Source: Phycisphaerales bacterium
GTDB taxonomy: Bacteria; Planctomycetota; Phycisphaerae; Phycisphaerales; SM1A02
Length of the DNA: 64,000 nucleotides
Assembly (NCBI GenBank): GCA_030748575.1
Contig: JASMLR010000007.1
Coordinates: 1-64,000, forward strand
Reading direction: 5' to 3'
Part shown: piece by piece, positions 1-8,761 of the stretch
How positions within the stretch are numbered: the first letter of the stretch is position 1
Layout of the letters: each line of letters starts with the position of its first letter
Notes under the pieces: generated by a model
Database searches by the model: none
Seen by the model: only the letters and a program-made list of their open reading frames with translations
What the model was told of the DNA's origin: nothing
Position numbers and translations under genes: made by a program

Positions 1-262
<262 letters not shown>

Positions 263-283
263 GATTTCCTTGGACCCGGATGG

Positions 284-326
284 CAACGTGACAGTTCGTC
301 ACTTGTGATGAACACAACCCACGTTG
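284..326 (+). other. nested hairpin in 16S 3' trailer
   Basis: An outer stem CAACGTG (284-290) pairs with CACGTTG (320-326). An inner stem GTTCGTCA (294-301) pairs with TGATGAAC (306-313) through one G-U pair and a 4-nt loop. It starts 28 nt after the mature 16S end, where an rRNA trailer processing structure (an RNase III type substrate) could lie. That role is inference; the pairing is visible in the sequence. Confidence 0.5.
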
Positions 327-486
327 TCGCAGGGAGACCTGCACCGGGTAGTCAGGACAACCTCGTTCATCGAGCAGATGGCTTCGGCCTGAAGCGGTGA
401 ACACCCACGCCGCGAGGCGAGGGAAAGCGTGTATCGACTGTCTACTTGTCTGTGAGCAGGGTGCGCGCCCGCGTTACCGCTCCGGT

Positions 487-512
487 GAACAGTTCCTACG
501 AACAGTTCCTAC
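487..512. repeat. 13-bp perfect tandem repeat (2 copies)
   Basis: GAACAGTTCCTAC occurs twice head to tail (487-499 and 500-512) in the non-coding stretch after 16S. Each unit carries the near-palindrome GAACAGTTC. Function unknown; it could be a slippage product or a paired protein-binding site. Confidence 0.6.
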
Positions 513-536
513 GAGCACACGGCCCGCACGCCTCGA

Positions 537-630
537 CCCGGTCCTGTTGGATCGGGTCGTTGTCGTTTTCGGGGCGGGCACGGCTGGCCCCGGTCCTGGT
601 TGGACTGGGTCGTTGTCGTGTTCAGGCCGA
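537..630. repeat. imperfect ~38-bp direct repeat
   Basis: Two copies beginning CCCGGTCCTG and running through GGGTCGTTGTCGT lie at about 537-580 and 588-630, with a few substitutions and one indel. They lie in the non-coding stretch between 16S and the nuclease gene. They look like a local duplication; no mobile-element ends are visible. Confidence 0.5.
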
Positions 631-801
631 CCGTCGTTCGGGGCAGGCAGTTGTTGGGGCGGGCGTCATCGAGTGGTCGGCGGGCGGAAATCTCGCCTGA
701 AACCCGGCTCAGCCTGCCGAAACGGATGTATCGGAACATTGGCTATTGGCCTCCTTGCAAGGGGAGGTAGACTGACCGTCAGGGCGGCGTATGGAGATGG
801 C

Positions 802-2625
802 ATGCACACTCGCTGGTTGATTTCAGGTTCCGCGGCGGTTGCAGTGGCGACGACGCTGGCGGTTGGGCAGATCCGAGTCGTCAACTGGAACCTCGCGGAG
901 TTGCGTGGGGAGGTCTCCGCCATCGAGGCCGTGATCGAGGCGCTCGACGGAGACGATGCCGGTGGCTTTGCGTCGCCGGTCACCATCCTGACCGTCCAGG
1001 AGGCGGACAACCTCACCTACAACACGCTGCTGTCCTCCCTCGGCCCGGAGTGGTCGGCGGCGACGTACACGAACAGCAATGAAGATCCCTACGGCGGAGC
1101 GCAGGCCTGCTTCTACCACGCCGCCACGGTGACGGAGGATCCTTCGGGCCACGATGACACCTACGTCGAGGCCGGCCGCCGCGCGGACCGGTGGAAGTTC
1201 AGTCTGAACGGCCACACCGATCCGCCCGTGGAGTTCTACGTCTATAGCGCGCATCTGAAGGCCGGCAACAACAGTTCGTCCGAAGCCGATCGGCTGACCG
1301 GGGCCGAGCGAATTGTGGCGAACATGGGGGAGGTTCCCAGCGACAGCCGGATCATCGTTACGGGTGACATGAACTTCTATGACAATGGGGAGGCGGGGTA
1401 TCAGGCCTTTCTGGCCGGTGGCCTGATCGACCCGCTCGGGAGCGGCGACTGGGGCGGCGCGGGCAACACACTCAAGCACTCCCAGTCCCCTCGAACCATC
1501 CAGTCGGGCGGCCTGGCAAATGGCGGGCTCGATGACCGATTCGATCTGCATCTGCACACCCCCCAGATGACCGGGACCGGCGGCTTGACGATGATTGCGG
1601 GCACCTATCGGGCCGTGGGAAATGACGGCAACCACTACAACCAGGCAATCAACGACGGGAACAACACCTACTGGCCCGACGATGTGGCCGGAAGCAATTC
1701 GCTTGCGGACGCGCTGCATGATGCATCCGACCATCTGCCCGTGGCCGTCGACTATCGGATCCCCGCCGTGCTTGACGCGTCGTTTGAGGGATGCGATCTG
1801 GGAACGGTGATTGAAGGGGCCGATATCGAGTGCACACTCACCATCGGCAACGCCGCTGCACCAACGCATGATGTGGGCGCTGCGGCTTTGAACTGGTCGC
1901 TCGCAGGCACCGGGGTTCTGGCGTCGAATACGGACTCCGGGTCACTCGGGGCCGGAGATGGCACTGCCCTCAACATCGCTGTTGATACCTCGTCGGCCGG
2001 CGCGGTCTCTGGCACGCTTGATGTGGAGGCGGATGATGCATTGACGCAGCATGCGCCAGGATCCATGGCGATCGAAGGGCACGTGCTTCGTCACGCGAAT
2101 CCGTCCTTCTCGAGTACCTCGGACAACAACTTCTATGTCTACATGATCGAAGTCGATGCCGACTCCGGTGACGTGCCTGTTCCGATTCAATTCTGGAACT
2201 ATCAGTGGGACGCGGACCAATCTCGCCTCGACATCGACGATGTGTCGGTCGCCGAGCTTCCGCTTCAGTTCGGCGGCGGGACGTGGAACAATGTCGGTCC
2301 GTTTCCGATCTCGATGCCATTCACTGTTGCGACGGATGGCTGGGCGGCGGGCAACTATGTTCGCACCGTCACGATCACAACCAGTGATCAAGACCTTCCA
2401 GGTGAGGCGAGCCAGTCACTGCACGCCACGTTCAACATTACGGTTCGCCAGCCCGAGCCTCAGTGTGTTGGTGATGTGAATGGTGATGGTGTCACGGACA
2501 TCTCAGACCTGTTGGATCTCCTCGCCGCGTATGGAACGACTGACCCGACCTACGACCTTGAGCCGGATGGCATCGTGGACGTGTCGGATCTGCTGCTTCT
2601 CCTCGGCGACTACGGTTGCTCGTGA
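802..2625 (+). CDS. secreted endonuclease/exonuclease/phosphatase-fold protein with dockerin-like tail
   Basis: Predicted 607-aa exported protein. The ATG at 802 is chosen because GGAG precedes it at 793-796 and a signal peptide (basic start, then an Ala/Val-rich core to about residue 22) follows; the frame is open back to 397 but that part is low-complexity. Residues ~24-350 carry the metal-dependent EEP nuclease signatures: an NWN segment near residue 28, TVQEAD, GDMNFYD and the C-terminal SDHLP catalytic His motif. A beta-rich region follows. The last ~55 residues hold two dockerin-type Ca-binding repeats (DVNGDGVTDISDL and DLEPDGIVDVSDL), likely a surface-attachment module. It probably cleaves extracellular nucleic acid or phosphodiesters; the exact substrate is unknown. 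Confidence 0.85.
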   Translation: MHTRWLISGSAAVAVATTLAVGQIRVVNWNLAELRGEVSAIEAVIEALDGDDAGGFASPVTILTVQEADNLTYNTLLSSLGPEWSAATYTNSNEDPYGGAQACFYHAATVTEDPSGHDDTYVEAGRRADRWKFSLNGHTDPPVEFYVYSAHLKAGNNSSSEADRLTGAERIVANMGEVPSDSRIIVTGDMNFYDNGEAGYQAFLAGGLIDPLGSGDWGGAGNTLKHSQSPRTIQSGGLANGGLDDRFDLHLHTPQMTGTGGLTMIAGTYRAVGNDGNHYNQAINDGNNTYWPDDVAGSNSLADALHDASDHLPVAVDYRIPAVLDASFEGCDLGTVIEGADIECTLTIGNAAAPTHDVGAAALNWSLAGTGVLASNTDSGSLGAGDGTALNIAVDTSSAGAVSGTLDVEADDALTQHAPGSMAIEGHVLRHANPSFSSTSDNNFYVYMIEVDADSGDVPVPIQFWNYQWDADQSRLDIDDVSVAELPLQFGGGTWNNVGPFPISMPFTVATDGWAAGNYVRTVTITTSDQDLPGEASQSLHATFNITVRQPEPQCVGDVNGDGVTDISDLLDLLAAYGTTDPTYDLEPDGIVDVSDLLLLLGDYGCS

Positions 2626-2737
2626 ACTCGTCTCCTGAACCCGTGTCTTGAGCGGTTCCGCTGAGCGGGCCCCCTGAGCAAGGAACGCCCCTCCATCTGG
2701 GTGGTCGCTGCCGCAGCAGCACCGCGCCGGCCGTGGA

Positions 2738-3580
2738 TCAGGTGGATGTCACGGCCTGGGTGTCGCTGCGGACGATCTCTGCGGCGTCCCGCGGGACCCA
2801 TCCCGCCTCCCCACTTGGAAACTCGACGTGGAGCCACACCGGCTGCTGCTCGAGTACGCGGAACTCGACGCCGCCGTTGATCGGCGCGTCAAACCGGGGC
2901 TGGTAGGTTTCCGCATTGCCCTTGCGAACGATGACCTCGTCCTGAATCAGGACGCCCACCGGGCCCGCTGCGTTCAGGAGACTTGCCACGACACTGAGGC
3001 CGAGGACGCCGGCGGCGATGCCGCAAGCGCCACCCAGCCAGCGCGGCGCACTGCTCATGCCCCAGCGGCGGGCCATCAGCACGGCCCACAGGCCGGCCCA
3101 GGCGAGGCCGAACCAGATCACGCGGGTGCGGAGCGTCCAGGATTCGTGCCACCCGGTGAGACGGTCCAGCACTGCTTCGGTCCCATCCCCGGATGCGAAC
3201 TGTGGCGACACAAGCGTGCGGGCGTACGCCAGGTTGTCCTGCAGCCTCGCGTCGCCCGGGATGTACTGCTCTGCCCTCAGGTATGCCGTGATGCCCCGGC
3301 CCAGGTCGCCGCTGCGGACCCACGCGTTTCCGATGTCGTAGAGCAGCGGCCCGTTGGTAACGCCCTGGTCCACGAGGAGCGTCCACCGCTCGGCGGCCCG
3401 CCGGAACTTTGCCTTGGCTTCATCGGGTTGTTCATCCCGCAGCGCATTGCCTGCTTCAAACGCAACGCGGCCCTGCTCAAGGACCGCCGCCTGCTGCGAT
3501 GGTGTCAGCGGTTCGCTCCCGAAGGCAGCGGTCGTGCACGAGATGGCGATCGCCATCAGGCAGATCAGTCGGCATGCCAT
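2738..3580 (-). CDS. batE: BatE-like TPR/SH3 protein
   Basis: 280 aa, last gene of the MoxR/Bat operon. The ATG at 3580 is chosen because GGGGAGGTGATG lies just upstream and it overlaps the batD stop by one base (TGATG). An N-terminal signal peptide (to about residue 22) is followed by TPR-like helices (residues ~30-125, including LLYDIGNAWVRSGDLGRGI and LQDNLAYAR), two membrane segments and a C-terminal SH3-like domain ending in VPRDAAEIV. In the Bacteroides Bat model the TPR member assembles the von Willebrand proteins at the inner membrane; the exact role is not proven in any bacterium. Confidence 0.82.
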   Translation of the reverse strand: MACRLICLMAIAISCTTAAFGSEPLTPSQQAAVLEQGRVAFEAGNALRDEQPDEAKAKFRRAAERWTLLVDQGVTNGPLLYDIGNAWVRSGDLGRGITAYLRAEQYIPGDARLQDNLAYARTLVSPQFASGDGTEAVLDRLTGWHESWTLRTRVIWFGLAWAGLWAVLMARRWGMSSAPRWLGGACGIAAGVLGLSVVASLLNAAGPVGVLIQDEVIVRKGNAETYQPRFDAPINGGVEFRVLEQQPVWLHVEFPSGEAGWVPRDAAEIVRSDTQAVTST

Positions 3581-5415
3581 CACATCACCTCCCCAAGTCG
3601 CTTGCATGTGGAACGCACATCTGCGAGTTGAGTCGCATGGATGGGGCCACCGGCTCCTGCATAGCTCTTTGTTTCAAGATCCCGAAGGATGGCGTCCATC
3701 TCACCGGCCAGCGACTCATGGCCGGCGCCGCGGACCGCTGCGATGGCTTCGTGATTGGTGAGGCCCTCCGCCGGAAGGCCCGCTCGATCAGCGATGTAGG
3801 CGCGAACCGCCGCCGCCACAGCGTCGGGAGCCGTGCCTGCCTCAGAGAGCCGCGCATCAAGCCGGCGTCCGGCTTGACGGTTTCGGGCCCGATTGGGGTT
3901 GCTCTGGTCTCGATCCTTCCGCCAGCGGAACAACACCACCAGTAGGAACAGCATCGGCGGCGCGATGACCACCGCGGCCAGCATGGCGGCGCCCGCAGGC
4001 CGATTGCGCTGCAGGAGCAGATTGGGATCCGTGTAGTTCGCCAGCAGGCCGCTCTGAACCGCTGCGACCCTGGTGGGATTGGGGGCCGCCGCGGCGACGC
4101 CCCCGACGTCTGAGGCGTCCATCTGAGCCGCGGCCGTCACGTGAATGTCGATGGGCCTGCTGAATGCCGTGTCGTACCGCTCCGTTGATGGATCAAAGTA
4201 CGTGAATGGAATCGGGGGAATGAGATCGACGCCGGCGGACGTCGGGCGAATCGTCTGGGTGAAGGTCTTGGACCGACCCGAAACGACGCCGCCGGGCCGG
4301 TCGGCTGGCACTCTGAAGTGCGTGGCAAGGGCCTTGTCCGCGTCGAGTCTGGGCGCTTGAAGCAACTCCAGGTCGGCGGGGTGGGGCCCCACGTCGGAAA
4401 TGGTCATGGTGAGCGTGATGGGCTCTCCGACCTCTGCGTCGGTGTGGCTTGCGCTCACATCGATACGAAACCGGCCGACCGCGCCAGCCCACGCCTCAGG
4501 CCTGCCCTGCTCCGGAGGGGTCTGCACGAGAAGTTCGGCCGGTGGGGGCGTGCTGGTGACAAGTCGGCGGTCAATGACCCGCAACTGGGGAAACGGTGTG
4601 AAGAGTGACTCTCGGCCTCGCCCGATCCGCAGTGGATAGTTCATGGCAATGCTGATGTCTGAGAGATCCAGAGGGCCAGCCTGAATGAGCGGGACATCTG
4701 TGGAGATGTCAAACGCGTACCACCGTTCGGGGCCTTGCTCCCCGGGAACCTGTACGACACTCAAGGGTGGGTACCGGCGGTCTTGGGCGAGCGTCGCAAT
4801 CTGCTCGCGGAACGGCCCCCAGGTGCTGGCGTCGAACTGGATCTGGCCCCACATGTCCGTGGCGGAGAGCACGCCATCGGGAAGTTGCGCATCCCGATAG
4901 GGCTTGACGAGGATGCGAAGGGTGAGCGGCAGGATGTCGCCCAGCCAGGCGGTCTCCGGAACGTTGATCAATTGCGATTGCAGGAGCGAGCGATCTGCCG
5001 ACGACTCAAAGGTCAGCATCATCGGCTCGGTCTGCCAGATGGCATCGTCCGCGTGCAGGTCGATGGCGGGCAGTTCCCAGGTTCCGGACTCTGCGGCCGT
5101 GATCAGATAGCGATACGTCAGCGTTGACTGGTGGGTACTGCGACCGTTGATGATCGTTGTGCTGGTCATGGTCGACGGTGCGCCCGCCGACGTGATCTTG
5201 AGCCCGCTGACGTCCGGTATGACCGGGACCTCATGCGACTGCACGTTTTCAAAGAGCAACTCGAGGGTGATAGGCGCCCCGGTGTAGCCGGTGCGGCTCG
5301 AGACGCTCTGTCGGACGGTCCCCGCGCTGGCTGCCGACGCCAGCGAGATGAGGGCGCACAAGGCCACGTGCCAGACGAGCGAGCCGATGCGTTGGGTGCC
5401 TTGGGTAGAGCGCAT
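3580..5415 (-). CDS. batD: BatD-like oxygen-tolerance protein
   Basis: 611-aa membrane-anchored periplasmic protein of the BatD family. A signal peptide (to about residue 31, ending SAASAG) leads into the family hallmark 'SRTGYTGAPITLELLFENV' and repeated beta-sandwich regions, including 'EVGEPITLTMTISDVG' around residue 330. One transmembrane helix (AAMLAAVVIAPPMLFLLVVLF, about residues 478-498) precedes a cytoplasmic helical tail. It starts 10 bp after batC and its stop overlaps the batE start. BatD is thought to pair with BatA/B in envelope-stress tolerance; biochemical activity is unknown. Confidence 0.88.
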   Translation of the reverse strand: MRSTQGTQRIGSLVWHVALCALISLASAASAGTVRQSVSSRTGYTGAPITLELLFENVQSHEVPVIPDVSGLKITSAGAPSTMTSTTIINGRSTHQSTLTYRYLITAAESGTWELPAIDLHADDAIWQTEPMMLTFESSADRSLLQSQLINVPETAWLGDILPLTLRILVKPYRDAQLPDGVLSATDMWGQIQFDASTWGPFREQIATLAQDRRYPPLSVVQVPGEQGPERWYAFDISTDVPLIQAGPLDLSDISIAMNYPLRIGRGRESLFTPFPQLRVIDRRLVTSTPPPAELLVQTPPEQGRPEAWAGAVGRFRIDVSASHTDAEVGEPITLTMTISDVGPHPADLELLQAPRLDADKALATHFRVPADRPGGVVSGRSKTFTQTIRPTSAGVDLIPPIPFTYFDPSTERYDTAFSRPIDIHVTAAAQMDASDVGGVAAAAPNPTRVAAVQSGLLANYTDPNLLLQRNRPAGAAMLAAVVIAPPMLFLLVVLFRWRKDRDQSNPNRARNRQAGRRLDARLSEAGTAPDAVAAAVRAYIADRAGLPAEGLTNHEAIAAVRGAGHESLAGEMDAILRDLETKSYAGAGGPIHATQLADVRSTCKRLGEVM

Positions 5416-5425
5416 GGGGAGTGTC

Positions 5426-6556
5426 CTACCAGTCCTTTCCGGTCAGCGGTGTGCCGGCAGCCTCCTGCTCGGCCCTGTCGAGTCGCCGTTGCCGCTCTCG
5501 GTCACGGATGGCTTGCAGCATTCGCTCAGCTTCTTCCCGCGTCAGGGGCCCCTCGGCGCGGGGGACTCCCTGCGTCGGGACGTCGTCCGATGGTTGCTGG
5601 TTCGCGCGAGGTTGGGAGGGGGTGGTGTTCGGTGTCTGGTCGTCAGGGGGTGGTTGTTGGGCCTGCTGCTGATCCTGCTGTGACTGGTCCTGCTGTTGCT
5701 GCTGGTCCTGCTGTTGCTGGGACTGGCCCTTCTGTTGTTGCTGTTGGTTCTGCTGCTGCTGGGACTGGTCCTGTTGTTGCTGCTGTTGATCCTGCTGCTG
5801 CTGGGACTGGTCCTGTTGTTGCTGCTGTTGATCCTGCTGCTGCTGGGACTGGTCCTGTTGTTGCTGCTGCTGGTCCTGTTGCTGCTGGGACTGGTCCTGT
5901 TGTTGCTGTTGCTGGTCCTGTTGCTGCTGGGACTGATCCTGTTGCTGCTGTTGATCCTGTTGCTGCTGGGACTCGTCCTGTTGTTGCTGTTGATCCTGCT
6001 GCTGGGACTGGTCGTCTTGCTGCTGTTGCTGCTGCTGCTGTTGTTGGCGAGCCTGCTCCAACTGGGCGGCCACCAGTTCACCGTTGGCATTGGCCCAGTC
6101 TCGCCAGGGGGCACGCTTCGGCGCCGCCTGAATCGCGTGGCGGTAGGCCTGCAGCGCTTGCTCATAGTGGGCAATCTGCTCGGCGGGTGCTTCGGTCGAT
6201 TCGGCGTGTTTGGCAAGGGCATTGCCGCGGTTGTAGGCGGCGGCGGCCGACAGCGAGGGGTCGGTGGCCGACATGGCTCGCTCAAAGGCTGCGGCGGCTT
6301 GTGGCATGTCGCCAGCGTGGTATGCCGCCACGGCCTGGTCGTACGGGAGAATCGGATCCGGATTCGTCTGGCCTTGCTGAGCCGCGGCGAGTGCGGCGGC
6401 GGCTTCCGCCCAGGCCTCCCGGGCCCTGGCATCTTCGGCCACCCTGTAGAGCTCGCGGACCGATCGGGGCGACGATGGCCCATTCGAGTCGGCTCCACCT
6501 GGCAGGGGCGCGGCGGCGAGCACCGATGCCATCAGACATGTGGACAGCCAACTCAT
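5426..6556 (-). CDS. batC: BatC-like TPR protein with long poly-Gln repeat region
   Basis: 376 aa. A signal peptide (to about residue 22) is followed by TPR units (residues ~30-165; 'YNRGNALAKHA' is a typical TPR helix). Residues ~178-300 are almost only Gln with regularly spaced Ser and Asp in units such as SQQQQDQQQQQQDQ. The C-terminus is a charged helix. The ATG overlaps the batB stop by 4 bp. It occupies the batC place between the vWA protein BatB and BatD and would be a periplasmic scaffold. The Gln tract is far longer than in usual family members. TPR and position are visible; the scaffold role is inferred. Confidence 0.82.
   Translation of the reverse strand: MSWLSTCLMASVLAAAPLPGGADSNGPSSPRSVRELYRVAEDARAREAWAEAAAALAAAQQGQTNPDPILPYDQAVAAYHAGDMPQAAAAFERAMSATDPSLSAAAAYNRGNALAKHAESTEAPAEQIAHYEQALQAYRHAIQAAPKRAPWRDWANANGELVAAQLEQARQQQQQQQQQQDDQSQQQDQQQQQDESQQQQDQQQQQDQSQQQQDQQQQQQDQSQQQQDQQQQQQDQSQQQQDQQQQQQDQSQQQQDQQQQQQDQSQQQQNQQQQQKGQSQQQQDQQQQQDQSQQDQQQAQQPPPDDQTPNTTPSQPRANQQPSDDVPTQGVPRAEGPLTREEAERMLQAIRDRERQRRLDRAEQEAAGTPLTGKDW
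5661..6050. repeat. tandem repeat array coding poly-Gln/Ser/Asp region of BatC
   Basis: About eight tandem units of 39-42 bp, made of CAG/CAA codons broken by GAC and TCC (read on the minus strand). Units differ by synonymous CAA/CAG changes and one-codon length differences, so this is a protein repeat evolving by unit gain and loss, not a pure triplet run. The plus strand of the same DNA reads as a spurious poly-Leu frame. Confidence 0.85.
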
Positions 6557-7659
6557 GCGGCCGCACCTTGTGTGTCGCGAGGTGTGTCGCGAGGTGTTTC
6601 GCGAGGTGTATCGCGCAGTGTGACGCCGGCACGCGGTTTCGATACGGCCCGCCGTTTCGGCGCTCCGCGAAGGCCCAGCACACTCTCGATGGCAATCAAG
6701 ACCAGCGCGGCGCCGATGAACCAGCGATAGCGAGGAATCTCGTTCTCCATACGGGCAGACTCAATGCGTTTGCCGTTGGCTGGCGCGATGACGCGGTCAT
6801 AGACATCCGCGAGATCCAGGTTGGCCGTGCCGGCCGGGATGAATCGGCCATTGGCGGCGTCTGCGATCTGCTGAAGCAGGTCGCCGTTCATGCGCGACCA
6901 GACTTCGTGGCCGTCGTGCGAGAGGAAGATGCGTTCGCCGTCCACCATGACCGGAATCCTGCTGCCTTCGTCCGCGTCGCCCAGCCCGACCGTCCAGATC
7001 GAGATGCCGGCTTCAGCTGCAGCCGCGGCGGCTTCGATCGGATAGGAGCCCATGTCTTCGCCATCGGTGAGCACGATGATGGCCTTGAGGCCATCCGCGC
7101 CGGATTCCAACGCGTCCTCGGAAAGTCGAAGGGCATCGCCCATCATCGACCCACCCCGCCGGCCTGTCCGCGGCCCGACTTCCTCAAGGGCCAGACGCAT
7201 GGCGGCGAGGTCTCGAGTGAGCGGCACTTTGAGGGTCGGTCTGCCTCCGAAGGTCACCAGGCCAAAGCGGTCACCCACTGCATGTCCGATGACGTCGGAA
7301 ATGTATTGCTTGGCCCGCTGCAGCCGGTTGGGTCGAAGGTCTTCGGCGAGCATGGAGCGGGAGGTGTCCAGCGCGAAGACCACGTCGATGTTTCGTTGCG
7401 CGACCCGCTCGTACCGCACACCCAGCCGTGGATCCAGCATCGCGGCGGAAAGGAGCACCAACGCGCCGACCAGGGCCACGCCTCTCCAGCCCCGCCGAGT
7501 CGGCCCGATGGCTCGGGTGAACCGGGCGTGCAGGTTGGATGATGCCAGGCGGGAGAGGGCGCGGCGTCGGCGGCTGGCGGCCCAGAGAAGCAGGACCGCA
7601 GCGGCGACGGCTGTCCACAGCCAGAAGATTGCATCGGGTTGGGCGAATCGAAGGTCCAC
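6553..7659 (-). CDS. batB: BatB-like von Willebrand factor A membrane protein
   Basis: 368 aa; GTG start at 7659 with GGAG six bases upstream. A membrane segment near residues 10-26 precedes a basic stretch, a second helix (GVALVGALVLLSAAMLD), then a vWA domain (residues ~85-285) with the metal-binding MIDAS motif DTSRS in 'VFALDTSRSMLAEDL' and 'VLTDGED'. A last helix (WFIGAALVLIAIESVLGL, about 316-334) leads to a tail of four Arg-Asp/Glu-Thr-Pro-like repeats. It overlaps batC by 4 bp and follows batA by 10 bp. It probably forms a metal-dependent complex with BatA at the inner membrane. Confidence 0.88.
   Translation of the reverse strand: MDLRFAQPDAIFWLWTAVAAAVLLLWAASRRRRALSRLASSNLHARFTRAIGPTRRGWRGVALVGALVLLSAAMLDPRLGVRYERVAQRNIDVVFALDTSRSMLAEDLRPNRLQRAKQYISDVIGHAVGDRFGLVTFGGRPTLKVPLTRDLAAMRLALEEVGPRTGRRGGSMMGDALRLSEDALESGADGLKAIIVLTDGEDMGSYPIEAAAAAAEAGISIWTVGLGDADEGSRIPVMVDGERIFLSHDGHEVWSRMNGDLLQQIADAANGRFIPAGTANLDLADVYDRVIAPANGKRIESARMENEIPRYRWFIGAALVLIAIESVLGLRGAPKRRAVSKPRAGVTLRDTPRETPRDTPRDTQGAAA
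6571..6618. repeat. 12-bp tandem repeat (4 units) in the batB C-terminus
   Basis: Unit TGTGTCGCGAGG (plus strand) recurs at 6571, 6583, 6595 and 6607 with single-base drift. It encodes the RDTP/RETP repeats at the BatB C-terminus, immediately before the batC start. Confidence 0.75.
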
Positions 7660-7669
7660 AGTTGCTCCG

Positions 7670-8761
7670 TCAGGGGATGGTTCGGTACCGCGTTGCGGCG
7701 AGAAGGATTTCGAGTACCAGCACGAGCATCGGGAAGATCAGCAGCGGTGGCAGCCGCCAGCCCGCCAGATCGACCGGGCTGACCGCCAGGTCGGTGTATC
7801 GGTAGAAACGCTCTTCGGCCACCTCAGTCTTCTCCATCGCATCGATTTCGGCGTAGATGTCGTTGAGCGACGAGGTGTCTCTGGCTCTGAAGAACCTGCC
7901 GCCTGTCAAGTCAGCGATCCGTTGAAGCGTGGCCTCGTCAATCCGCACCGGCGCGTGCCGCAACTGCGTTCGGCCGAACGCGTCCGTGACTGGAATCGGT
8001 GCTGTGCCATCGACGCCGACGCCGATCGTGTACACCTTGATACCCAGCGCACGCGCCATATCGGCGGCCGTCAGGGGGTCCAGTTCGCTGGCGGTGTCTT
8101 CGCCGTCTGTCAACAGAATGACAATGCGGCTGCGGATGTCGTCGGTCGTGAGGTCCGGTCGGTCCTCGAGGTCGTTCAGGCGGCTGACTGCAAGGGCCAG
8201 CGCGTCGCCAATGGCCGTTCCAGACCCTTCGGCTTCGGTCGCTGGGCGTACCTGGGCGAGCGCCTCGGTGAGCGTCTTGTAGTCGAGGGTCAGGGGGCAG
8301 ATGCTGTCGGCCCAGGTGCCGAACGTGATGAGGCCGATCAGGTCGTGCGCTCGTCCGGGAAGCGTCTCTTCACCGAGGACGAAGTCAGCGGCGACGGCCT
8401 TGACCACTTCAAGTCGGTCGGCCCGCCGACCGGCGAGTTGCAGGTCGAGTGCCCGCATGGATCCGCTGCGGTCCACGACCAGTTCGATGGCGACGCCTTC
8501 GACCGATCGACTGGTCCTTTCATCTCCCTTCCTCGGGCCGGCAAGAAGAACGATGAGCATCAGCACAGCGAGTGTTCGAAGGCAGGGAAGTACCCATCGC
8601 GTGCGAGCAGCCCAGCCGTGGGGCACCGTTCGGGCGTTGGCCGTGCTCGACCAGGGAACGGCGGGGCGGCGTGCGCGGTGGGCGAACCGCCACCAGGCCA
8701 GGGGGACCAGCGGAAGGGCGAGCAGCAGCCACCACAACGTGTCGGGGGAGAACATCAGCAT
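7670..8761 (-). CDS. batA: BatA-like von Willebrand factor A membrane protein
   Basis: 363 aa. The ATG at 8761 is favoured because GGAGG lies 7 nt upstream; an in-frame ATG at 8755 overlapping the previous stop is the alternative. An N-terminal membrane segment (WWLLLALPLVPLAWW) and a second helix near residue 60 (LRTLAVLMLIVLLAG) precede the vWA domain with MIDAS motif DRSGS ('VVDRSGSMRALDL', about residue 94) and 'ILLTDGEDTASELD'. A C-terminal helix (PPLLIFPMLVLVLEILLA) anchors it. Partner of BatB in the MoxR/Bat system. Confidence 0.9.
   Translation of the reverse strand: MLMFSPDTLWWLLLALPLVPLAWWRFAHRARRPAVPWSSTANARTVPHGWAARTRWVLPCLRTLAVLMLIVLLAGPRKGDERTSRSVEGVAIELVVDRSGSMRALDLQLAGRRADRLEVVKAVAADFVLGEETLPGRAHDLIGLITFGTWADSICPLTLDYKTLTEALAQVRPATEAEGSGTAIGDALALAVSRLNDLEDRPDLTTDDIRSRIVILLTDGEDTASELDPLTAADMARALGIKVYTIGVGVDGTAPIPVTDAFGRTQLRHAPVRIDEATLQRIADLTGGRFFRARDTSSLNDIYAEIDAMEKTEVAEERFYRYTDLAVSPVDLAGWRLPPLLIFPMLVLVLEILLAATRYRTIP

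Noticed and set aside
397-801. N-terminal extension of the nuclease gene
   Set aside because: Low-complexity and repeat-derived; an RBS and signal peptide define the start at 802.
5661-6050. Repeat array as a possible CRISPR
   Set aside because: Units are directly adjacent with no unique spacers, and translate in frame inside batC.
5696-6730. Long plus-strand frame rich in Leu over the batC repeat
   Set aside because: It is antisense to the Gln-rich batC repeat (CTG/TTG read from CAG/CAA); batC has the TPR domain, signal peptide and operon position.
5131-7542. 800-codon plus-strand frame across batB-batD
   Set aside because: It is antisense to three recognised genes, with Val-Ala-Gly-Pro repeats from the same DNA repeats and no protein signature.
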